From NCBI GenBank assembly GCA_902496185.1, contig CABUZX010000002.1:44996-108995 (forward strand): a stretch of 64,000 bases of DNA, read 5' to 3'. Positions within the stretch are counted from its first letter, which is position 1; the number at the start of each line of letters is the position of its first letter. The stretch is from an uncultured Subdoligranulum sp. (GTDB lineage Bacteria; Bacillota; Clostridia; Christensenellales; CAG-314). The notes below the pieces were generated by a model. It was not told where the DNA came from. It did no database searches and saw only the letters and a program-made list of their open reading frames with translations. The position numbers and the translations under genes are program-made. Below, piece after piece: positions 16,938-27,679 of the stretch.

Positions 16938-17705
16938 ATGGCAAACAAAAATGTAAAAAAACTGATTTTTGATATTTTGTATCCCGCTATCGTAGTCGTT
17001 GGGATGCTGGTTTTGTGGCAAGTGTTGGCGCTCGTTTTGGACGCTAACCTTGTCCTGCCTACGCCAAAACAAGCCTTTAAGCAATTTTTCGTCTATTGTG
17101 GGCAGGGCGAGTTTTGGCTTGCGCTTGCAAGTACTTTTTGGCGCGCCACCTATTCGTTTGCCCTTGCTTTCGTCGTAGCCGTGGTGTTTGCCGTATTTTG
17201 TTGTTTGTCTGACGTTGCGCGAAAAATTATTTTGCCGTTTTTTGCCGTTGTTAGGAGTGTTCCTACGATGTCAATTATACTCATACTCGTGATATGGATG
17301 TCGCCGTCTTTCGCGCCGGTAGTGGTGGCAATTATAGTTACTGCTCCTACGTTGTTTTCCGCCTTTTTGGCGTCGGTAGATTCGGTAGACAAAAAGCTGG
17401 TAGAAATGAGCAAAGTATACAAGGTCAGTACAAAAGACGTGGTGTTCACGCTTTATCTACCCAACATGGCGTCACAATTGTTTGAAAATTGCGCGAGCGG
17501 TTTTTCGCTTAACCTAAAACTTATTATCGCGGCGGAAGCGTTGGCGTATACTTCAAAAAGCGTCGGAAAATTGATGCAATTTGCAAAAATCAATATCGAA
17601 CCTACGCAGCTTTTTGCGTTGACCTTATTTGCTATGGTTTTGGGTGTCGTTGCGGAGTCTGTCATTAGGCAAATTGGCAAAAGGGTAGTAAGGTGGCAAA
17701 AATGA
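16938..17705 (+). CDS. ABC importer permease (NitT/TauT-like)
   Basis: 255 residues from the ATG at 16938; a TTG at 16926 is nearer to the AAAGG site, so the start is uncertain by four codons. Five to six membrane helices, first near residues 10-30. The EAA-type loop that docks the ATPase is around residues 150-175 (LVEMSKVYKVSTKDVVFTLYLPNM), as in TauC/SsuC permeases. The stop overlaps the next start (ATGA), so translation is coupled to the ATPase. Confidence 0.88.
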   Translation: MANKNVKKLIFDILYPAIVVVGMLVLWQVLALVLDANLVLPTPKQAFKQFFVYCGQGEFWLALASTFWRATYSFALAFVVAVVFAVFCCLSDVARKIILPFFAVVRSVPTMSIILILVIWMSPSFAPVVVAIIVTAPTLFSAFLASVDSVDKKLVEMSKVYKVSTKDVVFTLYLPNMASQLFENCASGFSLNLKLIIAAEALAYTSKSVGKLMQFAKINIEPTQLFALTLFAMVLGVVAESVIRQIGKRVVRWQK

Positions 17706-18391
17706 TTGAGTTAAAAAACGTAACCAAAGTTTATGACAATTCGTCATCACCAGTAAAGGTATTTGAAAACTTTAATTTTGCTTTGCAAAAAAACAAAATC
17801 ACGTGCGTTTTGGGCAAAAGCGGATGCGGAAAAACCACTTTACTGAATATTTTAGCCGGTACGGTAAGTTTTAAAGGCGAGATAACGGGGCTTAATAACG
17901 ACGTTTCCTATATTTTTCAAGAGCCTCGTTTGTTGCCTAATCTTACCGTTGCGCAAAATTTGCAGTACGTTGTAAAAAATGCAACGAAAGACCAAATATA
18001 TAAAATGTTGTCTCTTGCAGAAATTTCCGACAAAGCCGACGTCTTTAGCGGAGAGCTCAGCGGAGGACAGGCGCAAAGGGTGGCAATTGCTCGCGCTTTT
18101 TTAAAGGAGTCAGAACTTTTGCTTATGGATGAACCTTTTTCTTCCTTGGATACGGCGTTAAAAATCAGGCTTACGGAGGCTTTTGTCGAAATGTGGAAAC
18201 GCGACAAGCGTACCGTGCTGTTTGTGACGCACGATATAGAGGAGGCGTTTATGCTTTCGCATAGAATAATCGTGCTTGACGACGGCAAAATTATTGAGGA
18301 CGAGTCTCTCGAAGGAGATATTCCGCGCAAGTATGGCGCAAATATTGCCCAAAAACAAAGGTTGTTGCAATCGCTTTTAAGCATTACCTGA
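17702..18391 (+). CDS. ABC importer ATPase (NitT/TauT-like)
   Basis: 229 residues from the ATG at 17702, which overlaps the permease stop and has AAGGTGG just upstream. Walker A GKSGCGKTTLL near residue 37, Q-loop FQEPRLLPN, signature LSGGQAQRVAIARA near 120, Walker B LLLMDEPFSSLD near 143 and the His switch FVTHDIEEA near 174. Drives the importer formed with the two preceding genes. Confidence 0.92.
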   Translation: MIELKNVTKVYDNSSSPVKVFENFNFALQKNKITCVLGKSGCGKTTLLNILAGTVSFKGEITGLNNDVSYIFQEPRLLPNLTVAQNLQYVVKNATKDQIYKMLSLAEISDKADVFSGELSGGQAQRVAIARAFLKESELLLMDEPFSSLDTALKIRLTEAFVEMWKRDKRTVLFVTHDIEEAFMLSHRIIVLDDGKIIEDESLEGDIPRKYGANIAQKQRLLQSLLSIT

Positions 18392-18402
18392 TTGTTTTAT
18401 AT

Positions 18403-18431
18403 TTGACAAAAAAAACAGCGTAAAGTATAAT
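18403..18431 (+). promoter_or_regulatory. Promoter of the esterase gene
   Basis: Perfect TTGACA (18403-18408), 17 bases, TATAAT (18426-18431). Confidence 0.8.
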
Positions 18432-18516
18432 AATAAAGTATCGATTTGTTTGCGATTTGTTGCTTTTTTTGAGAGATGGATTTGTGATTGACAACCAAGT
18501 AGAGCGGAGTGATTGT

Positions 18517-19449
18517 ATGAGTAAGTACGATATTAATAAGGATTTTAGGTGTTTTGCATGGTTTAAACCGCCGTTAAACCGCTTTGCGGTGTGGCTTGCG
18601 CGCGTTTTTTGGTGGATAGTACCAAAGGGAAAAAGATTAAATTCGGTAAAGCGCACCAAAATTACTCTGCAAAACCCGTATGACGGCGGTACTTTTAAGG
18701 CTATTTTATTTGAGCGCAAACAAAAACAGTCAAAAAATAAAAAGAAAAACAACAATGACAAAAAAGAGCCTTGTTTCATATATTTTCACGGGGGAGCCTT
18801 TGTTTTTGATGCTATATGGTATCATTTTAATATTGCGCAACAGTACGTTTTGCGCGCAAATTGCAAGGTGTTTTTCGTCAAATACCGTCTTGCGCCAAAA
18901 TATAAACGTCCCTGTAGTGAAAACGACTGCGCTTTTTCTATAGAGTACGTTGTAAAAAATGCCGAAAAATTGGGTATCGATGCGCAACGCATTGCAGTGG
19001 GCGGTGATTCTGCGGGTGGATTTTTGGCAATGCGCGCAACAATACGCGCGGTTGAAAACAATATATGCAAGCCAAAATTGCTTATGTTAATTTATCCCGT
19101 GATTGACGCTGATGCGGATAATTATTCTATGAGAGAATTTACCGATACGCCAGTATGGAACTCCGTTTGCAATCAAAAGATGTGGAGACTATTTGCGCCC
19201 GATACGGTGGTGGATTCGCCCGTAAATTGGCGAGGTTTTGCCGATATTGACTTTGTTTACGTCGAAACGGCAGAGTTTGATTGTTTGCGCGATAGAGCGC
19301 TTTTCTTTGCTAAAAACGTCAAAAATTTAGGCGGAAACGTTTTGCTTAACGAGACCAAGGGCACCATACACGGTTATGACGGAGTGACAAAAAGTTCCGT
19401 AACGCAATCAAGTATAGATTTGCGTTGTGAGTTTATTAAAAAAGTTTAA
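18517..19449 (+). CDS. Alpha/beta-hydrolase esterase, HSL-like
   Basis: 310 residues from the ATG at 18517 (GCGGAG 10 bases upstream); an in-frame ATG at 18457 has no site. Hormone-sensitive-lipase-type features: oxyanion motif FHGGAFVF near residue 92, nucleophile GGDSAGGFLAMRA near 167, and the catalytic Asp (ETAEFDCLRD) and His (GTIHGYDG) near the C-terminus. A Lys-rich linker (KQKQSKNKKKNNNDKKE, ~residues 70-86) interrupts the N-terminal region. Cytoplasmic; substrate unknown. Single-gene unit. Confidence 0.85.
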   Translation: MSKYDINKDFRCFAWFKPPLNRFAVWLARVFWWIVPKGKRLNSVKRTKITLQNPYDGGTFKAILFERKQKQSKNKKKNNNDKKEPCFIYFHGGAFVFDAIWYHFNIAQQYVLRANCKVFFVKYRLAPKYKRPCSENDCAFSIEYVVKNAEKLGIDAQRIAVGGDSAGGFLAMRATIRAVENNICKPKLLMLIYPVIDADADNYSMREFTDTPVWNSVCNQKMWRLFAPDTVVDSPVNWRGFADIDFVYVETAEFDCLRDRALFFAKNVKNLGGNVLLNETKGTIHGYDGVTKSSVTQSSIDLRCEFIKKV

Positions 19450-19809
19450 AAATTGGTTTTTGAATGATGCAAAATCCGACGTTGCGATTAGTTTCAAAAT
19501 ACGCAAAAAATCGAATTTTTTGCAATATTTAAATTAAATTGCCGTAAAAATGCGGGATTTGTCGTAAAAAATCATTTAATTATGAGTTTTAAAAGGCTTT
19601 TTCGATAAAATCGTATAAATTTTTTTTGCAAAAAAGGCGTAAAAAATCTTATAATTTTTATGTTTTTTTTGTTGACTTTATTTTTTGTTGACAGTATAAT
19701 ATGATGTAACAAAATATATGCTCTACAACTATGTGTGCGTATCTTTTGTTGTATCTAAAGACAAAAACTTATAACTACTAGAATTTCATGTTTAAGGAGG
19801 AAAAACTAT
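19450..19809 (+). promoter_or_regulatory. Spacer and promoter of the giant lipoprotein gene
   Basis: Promoter TTGACT (19672-19677), 17 bases, TATAAT (19695-19700), leaving a ~105-base leader before an AAGGAGG ribosome site. The upstream 200 bases are AT-rich with no ORF or clear hairpin. Confidence 0.7.
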
Positions 19810-22800
19810 ATGAAAGGAAGGAAGCTTACTCTCATTTTGGTTATGCTTCTTGTCGTGGTATGTACTCTTGCTTTGGCAGGCTGTCACGAACACACTTTTG
19901 ATGAAAAAGTTTGGAATCATGACAACGCCGGTCACTGGCACGATGCAACTTGCAAACATACCGGTGAGAAGATAGACTACGCTGCTCACACTTTGTTTAA
20001 AGTGGACGCAAAAGAGCCTACCTGCACGACGGAAGGTAATAACCAATACTATTACTGTGGTACTTGTAACGCTGCGTTTAAAGACGAAGCTATGACAAAG
20101 CCCACTTATGATTATGCAGAAGTGATACCTGTAAAGGCTCACGTCTACAATCAAAAAGTGACTAATGCAAGTACTTTGGTTTCGGCTGCAACGTGCACTT
20201 CTAAAGCCGTGTATTATTTCAGCTGTGAATGCGGAGCCATCGGTACGGAAACGTTTGAATCCGGTGAATTTGCAAGTCATAGTTTGCAATTGATACCTGC
20301 GGTAGAAGCTACTTGCGAACATGCCGGTAACAATGCTTATTATACTTGTACTGTTTGCAATCAGTTCTTTAAGGACGAAGCTGCAACAAAATATACTTCT
20401 CCAGAATCAGAAGTATTGCCAATAACGGCACATACTCCGGTTTATCATGCCGGCGTGCCTGCAACTTGTACGAAAGAAGGTAAGTCTGAATATTGGACTT
20501 GCTCTGTTTGTGAAAAGATGTACGAAGATGCATATTGCAACTCTGAAATCACAAGCGTACGTACAATTCCGACTGTTGCTCACAATTATATCGAAAATCC
20601 TGCCGACAAATATAAGGCAACGGAAGCAACCTGTCTTGTTGTTGCTACATATTATACGAGCTGTTCAGAATGCGGACTCCAAGGTAGTGATACCTTCTCT
20701 TTTGGTGGGTTTGGCGCTCACGTATTGAGCGAAATCGCTGAAAAAGCTCCAACTTGTATGGCAGCGGGTAATCAAAAGTATTATACTTGTACCGTTTGCT
20801 CAAAGTATTATTCTGACGTAAACGCAACTGTGGAAACAACGCCTGAAGAAATGGTGATTGCTATCGTTGGTCACTCTTATACTGCAGAAATACCAGATGC
20901 GGACAAGATCGCAACCCCTGCAACTTGTGTAAAGCAAGCAACGTATTACAAGAGTTGTATCTATTGCGGAATGATCGACCAAAACGTTAGTGGGGTTTTC
21001 TCTCACGGTCCTTTGGCTGCGCACACTCCTGGTGCCACTCATGCTCTTACTTTGCCAAGTTGCGCAACGTGGACAAATGGTAATATTGAATATTACGTAT
21101 GTGCAGTAGACAATTGCGGAAAAATATTCTATTTTGATACGGAAACAAGAGAAATAGTAGACAAATACGTAACCCAATTTGTTTATGACGAACTTACGGG
21201 TGAGCTTATAAAAACCCCAGTTCCTGCGAAGATTGATACTAACGGAGACAATATTCTTGATGATCAAGACGCAGTGAACCCCGAATATGGTAAAACTCTC
21301 ACCTTAGATAACGTTACTTTATTTGCAAAGCACCAATATCAAGAAGTTGTTGACGCTTCTTGCTTGGTTTCTATGGCAACGTGCAAAGACTACGCAGTAT
21401 ATTACAAGTCCTGCGCTGTTTGCGGAATAAACAGTAGCGCTGAAAACAGTAATTTTGATGAAGCAGAATTTGGATCAAAGACCTTTATGACAGGTACGAG
21501 ATTACCTCATACTTACGAAGCGGATGTAAACGGTGATCCTATTTTGACACCCGCAAAGGTTGCGACTTGTACGGAAGACGGAAACGTTGCATATTATTTC
21601 TGTACTGTTTGCAATAACTACGTTGACGAGTCTGGTAAAATTTTGGGTGAATCTATTGATTCAACGATTGTGTCTGCCTCTGGCGCTCACGAATTTAAAT
21701 TGAGAGTTGCTGATAAATATATTTACAAACCTGCAACTTGTTATTCTTATGCGATGTATTGTTTCTCCTGCATCTATTGTGACGCCATAAATAATCCGGA
21801 TGATATTTCTTATGATCCGCAATATGCTCCGCAAGAAGTTGGCAGTTTGTTGCCACACGACTTTGATAAGGACGAACAAGGCAATCCTGTTTTGACGCCT
21901 GCTGTGGCGGCAACTTGTGACGAAAACGGCTCTATTGCTTATTACTATTGTAAAGAATGTGGTAAGTTTATAGACGAAAGTGGCGTTGCTCACGACGATC
22001 CTATCGTTGCAAAACTTGGTCACGACTTTACTGTAAAAAGTAACAAATATCCTACGGACCAAGTAGCTACTTGCGTTCAGGAAGCAGCTTATTACTATGA
22101 ATGTGCAAACTGCGGTCAAAGTAGTGAAAAATACAACGGTCTTTATTATACGGATGGCGGATTAGCACCGCACGTCTTTGGTGACTTGGTTGCAGCAGTG
22201 CCCGCAACTTGTGAAAATCCTGGTACGATTGCCCACTACTATTGTGAAGTATGTAAAAATTATTATAATGAAAATCAAGCAATTGTAGGAATGGACCCTG
22301 CAGATCTTATCACGCAAGCTCTTGGTCACGTGTTTACGGTAAAAAATAAGGACGTAAAACACCTCAAAGAAGGAACGAAAACAACGTGTGTTGAGTTGGC
22401 ACAATATTATTACGAATGTGTCCGTTATAATGAATGCGGATGCAATAGTGGTTATCGTGATAAGGATACTACGTTGGTTTATACTCCTGATGAATTTGCA
22501 CCGCACGCGTTTGGTGATTTGATCACAGCCGTACCTGCAACTTGTGAAACTTCTGGTACGATTGCCCACTATATTTGTAGTGTTTGTTTGCAATATTTCA
22601 ATGAAAATCAAGCATACGTAGGTACAAAACTTTCTGACGTTGAGGTTCCTGCTCTTGGTCACGTATTTACGGTAAAAGGCGCGTTTTATCCTGTTGCTGG
22701 TTATAGTGACTCTACTTGTGAAATATACGCTAGATCTTATTACGAATGTGTTCGTTATAAAGATTGTGGATGTACTAGTCAAAGTGGCGACGGAGCTTGG

Positions 22801-25800
22801 TATGATTACGACAAAATCGAGCTTAAACCACACTCGTTTAGCGCATTGATTATTGGTACGCCTGCAGATTGTGATGCTACTGGTATTTACGATCACTATA
22901 CTTGCGCGACTTGTTCAAATTACTTCAATTCAAACTATATGAAAATTGATAGTATAGTAATACCTGAACTTGGTCACGATTTTACTGACGATACAAAACG
23001 TGACGCTGAACACCTTAAAGCAAGCGCAACTTGTGATTTTGCAGAAACTTATTATTATCATTGTTCTCGTTGTGACGCTAACGCAAAAGACGTTGATCCA
23101 ACAAAATTCTACGAAGTTGGCGAAAAATTGCCACACGCTGTAGGTGCTTGGATTGCTGCAATTCCTGCCGACTGTATCACGGATGGCGCAAAGGCTCACT
23201 ATTTGTGCTCTGCATGTAATAAATATATTGACGCTGACAAAACAACTATAATTGGCGAAAAGTATGAAGATATAGTTATTAAGGCTATAGGTCACGACTT
23301 TACGGCTCATGAAGTTGCTACTGCGTTCTTGAAAGATGAAGCAACTTGCGGTAGTAAGGCTGTTTATTACGTATCTTGCAAAAATTGTAGAGAAATTGAT
23401 AAAACGCAAACTTTTGAAAGTGGCGAACTCCTTACGACACACACTGGTCCAATTAAATTTGTTCCTGCTGTAGACGAATTTAGCGTACCTTCTTTCCCTG
23501 CAACTTGCAATTATGCGCACTATGTATGCGAATGTTGCGGTGCAAAATTTGCTGATGCAGAAGGTAAAACTCCGTTTACGCAAAACAACGGTGATCCTTA
23601 TTATCAACTTGATAGACCGACAATGGCAATGGGTACTATGGTTGGCGGTAAGTTCGATATGAACGTTACGACAACTTTGACTCAAGCAACCTCTGACAGT
23701 TATACAATCAACGGTCTTGTACCGTATATCCACGATGATAACTGGGGTGTAGAAGGTCTCAACGACGGCAATAGAGTTGCAATTCAATTTGCCGCAAAAC
23801 TCTTGAAATATGCATCTGGTCAAACTGGTGTTATTGCAAGAATTTCATCTACAAACGGTTACTTTAAAGAGTACACTGCAGCTGATTTGCAAGCAGGTAG
23901 CACTGCAAACAATATCGAAGCAGGTAGCTTCTTGGCAATGTTCAACGTGGGCAAAAATTCAACCGTTACTTTGCAAATTTTGATGGGAGAAAACACGTGG
24001 ACGAATTACGTATTCAAGCTCGCAACGGAAGTTACGTTGGTTGAATTCGTAGAAGAAACACAACCTACATATTGGTGGGACGGAAACTATGATTACTTCC
24101 AATACACCGTAATTGAACAAGGCGTAGCAAACACCTATCGTTTTAAAGACGGTTATTGTAAGGAAGAAATCGTTGACTTTAGCGCTTACGTTATTCCTAA
24201 ATTGCCGGTAGAAGTTCAACTTGGTTCAGTAGTGGACGGCGCATTTGTCGTAGCAGGTCAAGATTCAACGGCAACTTTGACAGAATCTTTGGCCGCACCA
24301 AACTCTTATATCCTTGATGGCGCAATTCTTACTAATGCAAACGGCGCTGCTAAATTTGCTATTAAACTTAATGCAAACTTTGCAACCTACTTTGAACACA
24401 ACGCTGACAACGAAGTAGTACTTATGATTGGTAGATTTAGCAATCAATCTATAGTTGAATTGAGACTTCCTGAATTTAAATTTGCTGAAGACGGCACCCT
24501 TGTTTGGGAATTTGACGTAATAGCAGGCGAAACTTACGGAATTGCTCTTAGAGACTACGAAAGAACCGATAACTGGTTGTATTACTACTTTGAGATTGAT
24601 TCTGATGTTGTTACTCCGACCAAGGTTGAAGCTATAGAGGCTTCTTATTGGACGGAAGGTCGCAAAGAACACTATACTTTGACCGACGCTATGGGTATAG
24701 TAACTTATTATGAAGACGTTTACTGCACAAAGCAAACAACTAAGGAAGAAGTTATTTCTGCTCAATTCGAAATTGAATTGTCAACGGAAAGTGGTATGAC
24801 CTATGCGTTGGAACGCGCGCAACTTGGTAGTTATGCTCTAAAAGGTGTTGTTCTTTACAATCTTGAAACAGAAAATCATTACTTTACTGTAAGATTTGCT
24901 ACTAAGTTTATCGAAGAATACACTAAAGCAAACTATGATGCTACAAAGGTTATCATCAAGATTAAGTCTGGCAACAATGAAATTAGCTATACGTTGCAAG
25001 ATGTTCTTAATATGATAGAATCTTTCTACGTACAAGACGAAACAACTGGTGAAATGGTATTGTCCGAAGCTCCATATATCCTCTTTGAAGGCAATGCAGC
25101 TTTGATGAATGCTCAATTTACGTTCTCTTTTGTAAATCCTGCAAATGCAGACGATTGGATGACTTACGAACTTTCAATGGATCAAAATCTCTATTGTCCG
25201 ATTTTGATGCCGACAATTGCTCCGACGTACTTTACTGTTGGTACGAAAGAACATTATAAGTGCTTGAGAACCAACAAGATGTTTGCAGATGAAACCTGCA
25301 CAACAGAATATCTTGAAAGCGAACTCGTAATTGCTAAGTTGATGCCAGAAGTAGAAGCTGGTAGTTATGATTTTGAAAAGAACGAATTTACTGTAGGTGG
25401 GGTATATTACGTTGTAAAACTCAACAGTAATAAAGTTTACGTGGTAAACGGTACGGTTATTAAGTCCACCCCGAGACCTGGAACAACAGATGAATATAAG
25501 TTTGTTCTTAGATTTAACGACAACTTTGCTAAATGGTATGAAGACCTTGATGACAACGAAATCGTACTCAAGGTAAAACTTGCTCCGAACGCAACGGAAA
25601 ATCATAATGATCCTGATTATGCGGGATACAATATCTTTACAAAAGCAAGCGCATTTGAAGCTGATGGTTCTATCGTCTTTATTTCTGACTCATTTAGAAC
25701 TGATTTGATTGAAATTTGCTTGTGGAATACAAAGTCAAATGATTGGGAAGTTTACAATGTACAACTTGAGAATATTGCACACGTAGAATTTTTGGCAGAT

Positions 25801-27414
25801 CCTCAAGTAGGTACGATTTTGGCTGATGGTTCCTTCTTGAATGATCGTCGTCAAGTAAAGAATTTGAACTATGACGCCAACAATGTAGAATCAGGCCCAG
25901 AATATTTTGTTGAAGATCTCCAATACAACGTAAGTATAAACGAACTTGGTATATACGTAATCAGTGGTATAGTACCCAGCTTGCAAGATGATATGAATCA
26001 AGATACAAAGCAATATCAATTCAATATCAGATTCAACGCTGATTATGCAAGTTTGTTTGCAACTGCTGAGCCAAATACTGTTATCCTCAAATACGTAGCT
26101 CCTGACGGAACAGTTTATGCTTCTTACACCAAGGCTCAACTCTTTGCAAAGGATATTTCAATTTACTTCACTGGCGATGCTTTGACAGAAGGTATTATGA
26201 AGTGTCAAATTATGACGCCAGACGGAACAAACGTTTGGATGGAATATCAAATTATGGTAGCAGATGATACCGTTTGCCCATACTTTGAACATGAAAGAGC
26301 TGCTGACTACTGGAACGACGGTTATGGCAAACACTACGTAAACGTTCGTACGGGTAAGTTCTACAGTGATTATGCATGCACGGATATCAATGAACTTGAT
26401 TGGGAAGAAGATCTCAGAACCGACAAGTTGATTTATGACCAAATGGAAGCAGGTGTTTACGTGGTAGATTCCACTTCTGCAAATGGTTACAGATTTGGTA
26501 CGCACGATCAAATTGAATACACCATTGACGTTACTGACAATACGGGTATTGTATCAGGCAATATTGGTTGCTACAATGACAAGAGCAATGACGCTTTCAA
26601 AGGTATTAACGCTTTTGTAGTAAAGATTAAGGGTAGCTTCTATCAATATTATCATTCCTTAACGCAAAACCGTACAGGAACATGCGTTGTTGCGATACTT
26701 ACTGCTACTGATGATGAAGGTACTGTAATTGAAACGCTTTCATTCACAAGAGATCAAATGAACGATCCGACAAATATTGTTAAATTTGATACCGATGGCA
26801 CTATCCTCGTTACCTATAAGGCAATTCCGGGCGCAACAATTAATATTGCTCTCTTGGATCCGATGGCAAGCTTGACCGGTAATAATCCTGCAGACTTTAC
26901 GTTGTCATACAATATTGCTGTTGCTGATGACGTACATTGGACACATAATTCTAAATACAACATTATAAGATCTGCTACGTATTGGACAGAAGGTTTGCGT
27001 GAAGCTGTATGTATGGACTGTGGCGTTGCTACAAACCTTACAAAGGAAGAAGCTACAATTGCAAAATTGATACCCACAGTACAAGGTGATGGATGTACGG
27101 TTGCTTACAATAGTTCAAGCGCAAAATACGAAGTTTTTGCAGATCTTGCAACCTCAACAACGATTAAGATTAAAGTTGTAGGAACGTTCCTTAGCTTCTA
27201 TGCAAACTTTGCTGATGGTGATACTGTGGCAACGGTTAAAGATAGCTCTGGTAACGTAATTAAGACCATTACAAAGGCTGATTTGTTGGCTGACGGATTT
27301 GAAATTGAACTTACTAACGTAACGGCTGGTATGACCTTTACGGTAGAATTGGTAAATCCTGATGACGCAAATGCTCCTGCAGAATATGCTTTTGTTGTAA
27401 AACAAAACGCATAA
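19810..27414 (+). CDS. Giant Cys-repeat lipoprotein (2534 residues)
   Basis: Signal peptide with lipobox LALAGC, lipidated Cys at residue 25. Residues ~28-1250 hold about twelve modules of ~85-130 residues, each opening with His-aromatic (HTFD, HDFT, HVFT) and mostly made of two halves: an ATC...YYxSCxxCG half and a PATCxxxGxxAYYxCxxCxxF half. Residues ~1270-2534 hold some six longer beta-rich modules without Cys pairs, each with a FxxRFxxxFxxxY...VVLK core and joined by a linker with YWxxGxxxHY...AxxxI. No LPxTG or other wall anchor; lipid anchoring is the only one visible. Function unknown; the Cys/His pattern suggests metal binding or disulfides on the surface (inference). Own promoter and strong terminator. 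Confidence 0.9.
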   Translation: MKGRKLTLILVMLLVVVCTLALAGCHEHTFDEKVWNHDNAGHWHDATCKHTGEKIDYAAHTLFKVDAKEPTCTTEGNNQYYYCGTCNAAFKDEAMTKPTYDYAEVIPVKAHVYNQKVTNASTLVSAATCTSKAVYYFSCECGAIGTETFESGEFASHSLQLIPAVEATCEHAGNNAYYTCTVCNQFFKDEAATKYTSPESEVLPITAHTPVYHAGVPATCTKEGKSEYWTCSVCEKMYEDAYCNSEITSVRTIPTVAHNYIENPADKYKATEATCLVVATYYTSCSECGLQGSDTFSFGGFGAHVLSEIAEKAPTCMAAGNQKYYTCTVCSKYYSDVNATVETTPEEMVIAIVGHSYTAEIPDADKIATPATCVKQATYYKSCIYCGMIDQNVSGVFSHGPLAAHTPGATHALTLPSCATWTNGNIEYYVCAVDNCGKIFYFDTETREIVDKYVTQFVYDELTGELIKTPVPAKIDTNGDNILDDQDAVNPEYGKTLTLDNVTLFAKHQYQEVVDASCLVSMATCKDYAVYYKSCAVCGINSSAENSNFDEAEFGSKTFMTGTRLPHTYEADVNGDPILTPAKVATCTEDGNVAYYFCTVCNNYVDESGKILGESIDSTIVSASGAHEFKLRVADKYIYKPATCYSYAMYCFSCIYCDAINNPDDISYDPQYAPQEVGSLLPHDFDKDEQGNPVLTPAVAATCDENGSIAYYYCKECGKFIDESGVAHDDPIVAKLGHDFTVKSNKYPTDQVATCVQEAAYYYECANCGQSSEKYNGLYYTDGGLAPHVFGDLVAAVPATCENPGTIAHYYCEVCKNYYNENQAIVGMDPADLITQALGHVFTVKNKDVKHLKEGTKTTCVELAQYYYECVRYNECGCNSGYRDKDTTLVYTPDEFAPHAFGDLITAVPATCETSGTIAHYICSVCLQYFNENQAYVGTKLSDVEVPALGHVFTVKGAFYPVAGYSDSTCEIYARSYYECVRYKDCGCTSQSGDGAWYDYDKIELKPHSFSALIIGTPADCDATGIYDHYTCATCSNYFNSNYMKIDSIVIPELGHDFTDDTKRDAEHLKASATCDFAETYYYHCSRCDANAKDVDPTKFYEVGEKLPHAVGAWIAAIPADCITDGAKAHYLCSACNKYIDADKTTIIGEKYEDIVIKAIGHDFTAHEVATAFLKDEATCGSKAVYYVSCKNCREIDKTQTFESGELLTTHTGPIKFVPAVDEFSVPSFPATCNYAHYVCECCGAKFADAEGKTPFTQNNGDPYYQLDRPTMAMGTMVGGKFDMNVTTTLTQATSDSYTINGLVPYIHDDNWGVEGLNDGNRVAIQFAAKLLKYASGQTGVIARISSTNGYFKEYTAADLQAGSTANNIEAGSFLAMFNVGKNSTVTLQILMGENTWTNYVFKLATEVTLVEFVEETQPTYWWDGNYDYFQYTVIEQGVANTYRFKDGYCKEEIVDFSAYVIPKLPVEVQLGSVVDGAFVVAGQDSTATLTESLAAPNSYILDGAILTNANGAAKFAIKLNANFATYFEHNADNEVVLMIGRFSNQSIVELRLPEFKFAEDGTLVWEFDVIAGETYGIALRDYERTDNWLYYYFEIDSDVVTPTKVEAIEASYWTEGRKEHYTLTDAMGIVTYYEDVYCTKQTTKEEVISAQFEIELSTESGMTYALERAQLGSYALKGVVLYNLETENHYFTVRFATKFIEEYTKANYDATKVIIKIKSGNNEISYTLQDVLNMIESFYVQDETTGEMVLSEAPYILFEGNAALMNAQFTFSFVNPANADDWMTYELSMDQNLYCPILMPTIAPTYFTVGTKEHYKCLRTNKMFADETCTTEYLESELVIAKLMPEVEAGSYDFEKNEFTVGGVYYVVKLNSNKVYVVNGTVIKSTPRPGTTDEYKFVLRFNDNFAKWYEDLDDNEIVLKVKLAPNATENHNDPDYAGYNIFTKASAFEADGSIVFISDSFRTDLIEICLWNTKSNDWEVYNVQLENIAHVEFLADPQVGTILADGSFLNDRRQVKNLNYDANNVESGPEYFVEDLQYNVSINELGIYVISGIVPSLQDDMNQDTKQYQFNIRFNADYASLFATAEPNTVILKYVAPDGTVYASYTKAQLFAKDISIYFTGDALTEGIMKCQIMTPDGTNVWMEYQIMVADDTVCPYFEHERAADYWNDGYGKHYVNVRTGKFYSDYACTDINELDWEEDLRTDKLIYDQMEAGVYVVDSTSANGYRFGTHDQIEYTIDVTDNTGIVSGNIGCYNDKSNDAFKGINAFVVKIKGSFYQYYHSLTQNRTGTCVVAILTATDDEGTVIETLSFTRDQMNDPTNIVKFDTDGTILVTYKAIPGATINIALLDPMASLTGNNPADFTLSYNIAVADDVHWTHNSKYNIIRSATYWTEGLREAVCMDCGVATNLTKEEATIAKLIPTVQGDGCTVAYNSSSAKYEVFADLATSTTIKIKVVGTFLSFYANFADGDTVATVKDSSGNVIKTITKADLLADGFEIELTNVTAGMTFTVELVNPDDANAPAEYAFVVKQNA

Positions 27415-27448
27415 AAACAACTAAATATTATCACGCAAGTGATTTTTC

Positions 27449-27480
27449 AAAAACATCTCTCCATTGGAGAGATGTTTTTG
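27449..27480 (+). terminator. Terminator of the giant lipoprotein gene
   Basis: Perfect 14-base arms (27449-27462 and 27466-27479), three-base loop, T5 end. Confidence 0.92.
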
Positions 27481-27679
27481 ATTGTATGCAAAATAGTGAT
27501 GAGCGGTGTTTTATAAAAAAGTCAACTGATAGTCGAAACTGAATCGTTGAAAAAAGTAAGTCTTGCCGTAAGGCGCATAGTTGCGGGTGGATTGTCGCAG
27601 TTTAATCATAAAAAAACGAAAGCAACTAAAAAATTAATAATACGTTTTTAAATTAAATTGTTTGGCATACATTTATTGT

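Noticed and set aside
22162..23823. Long minus-strand frames inside the giant lipoprotein gene
   Set aside because: They mirror the repeated sense-strand codons, lack start signals and have no family features.
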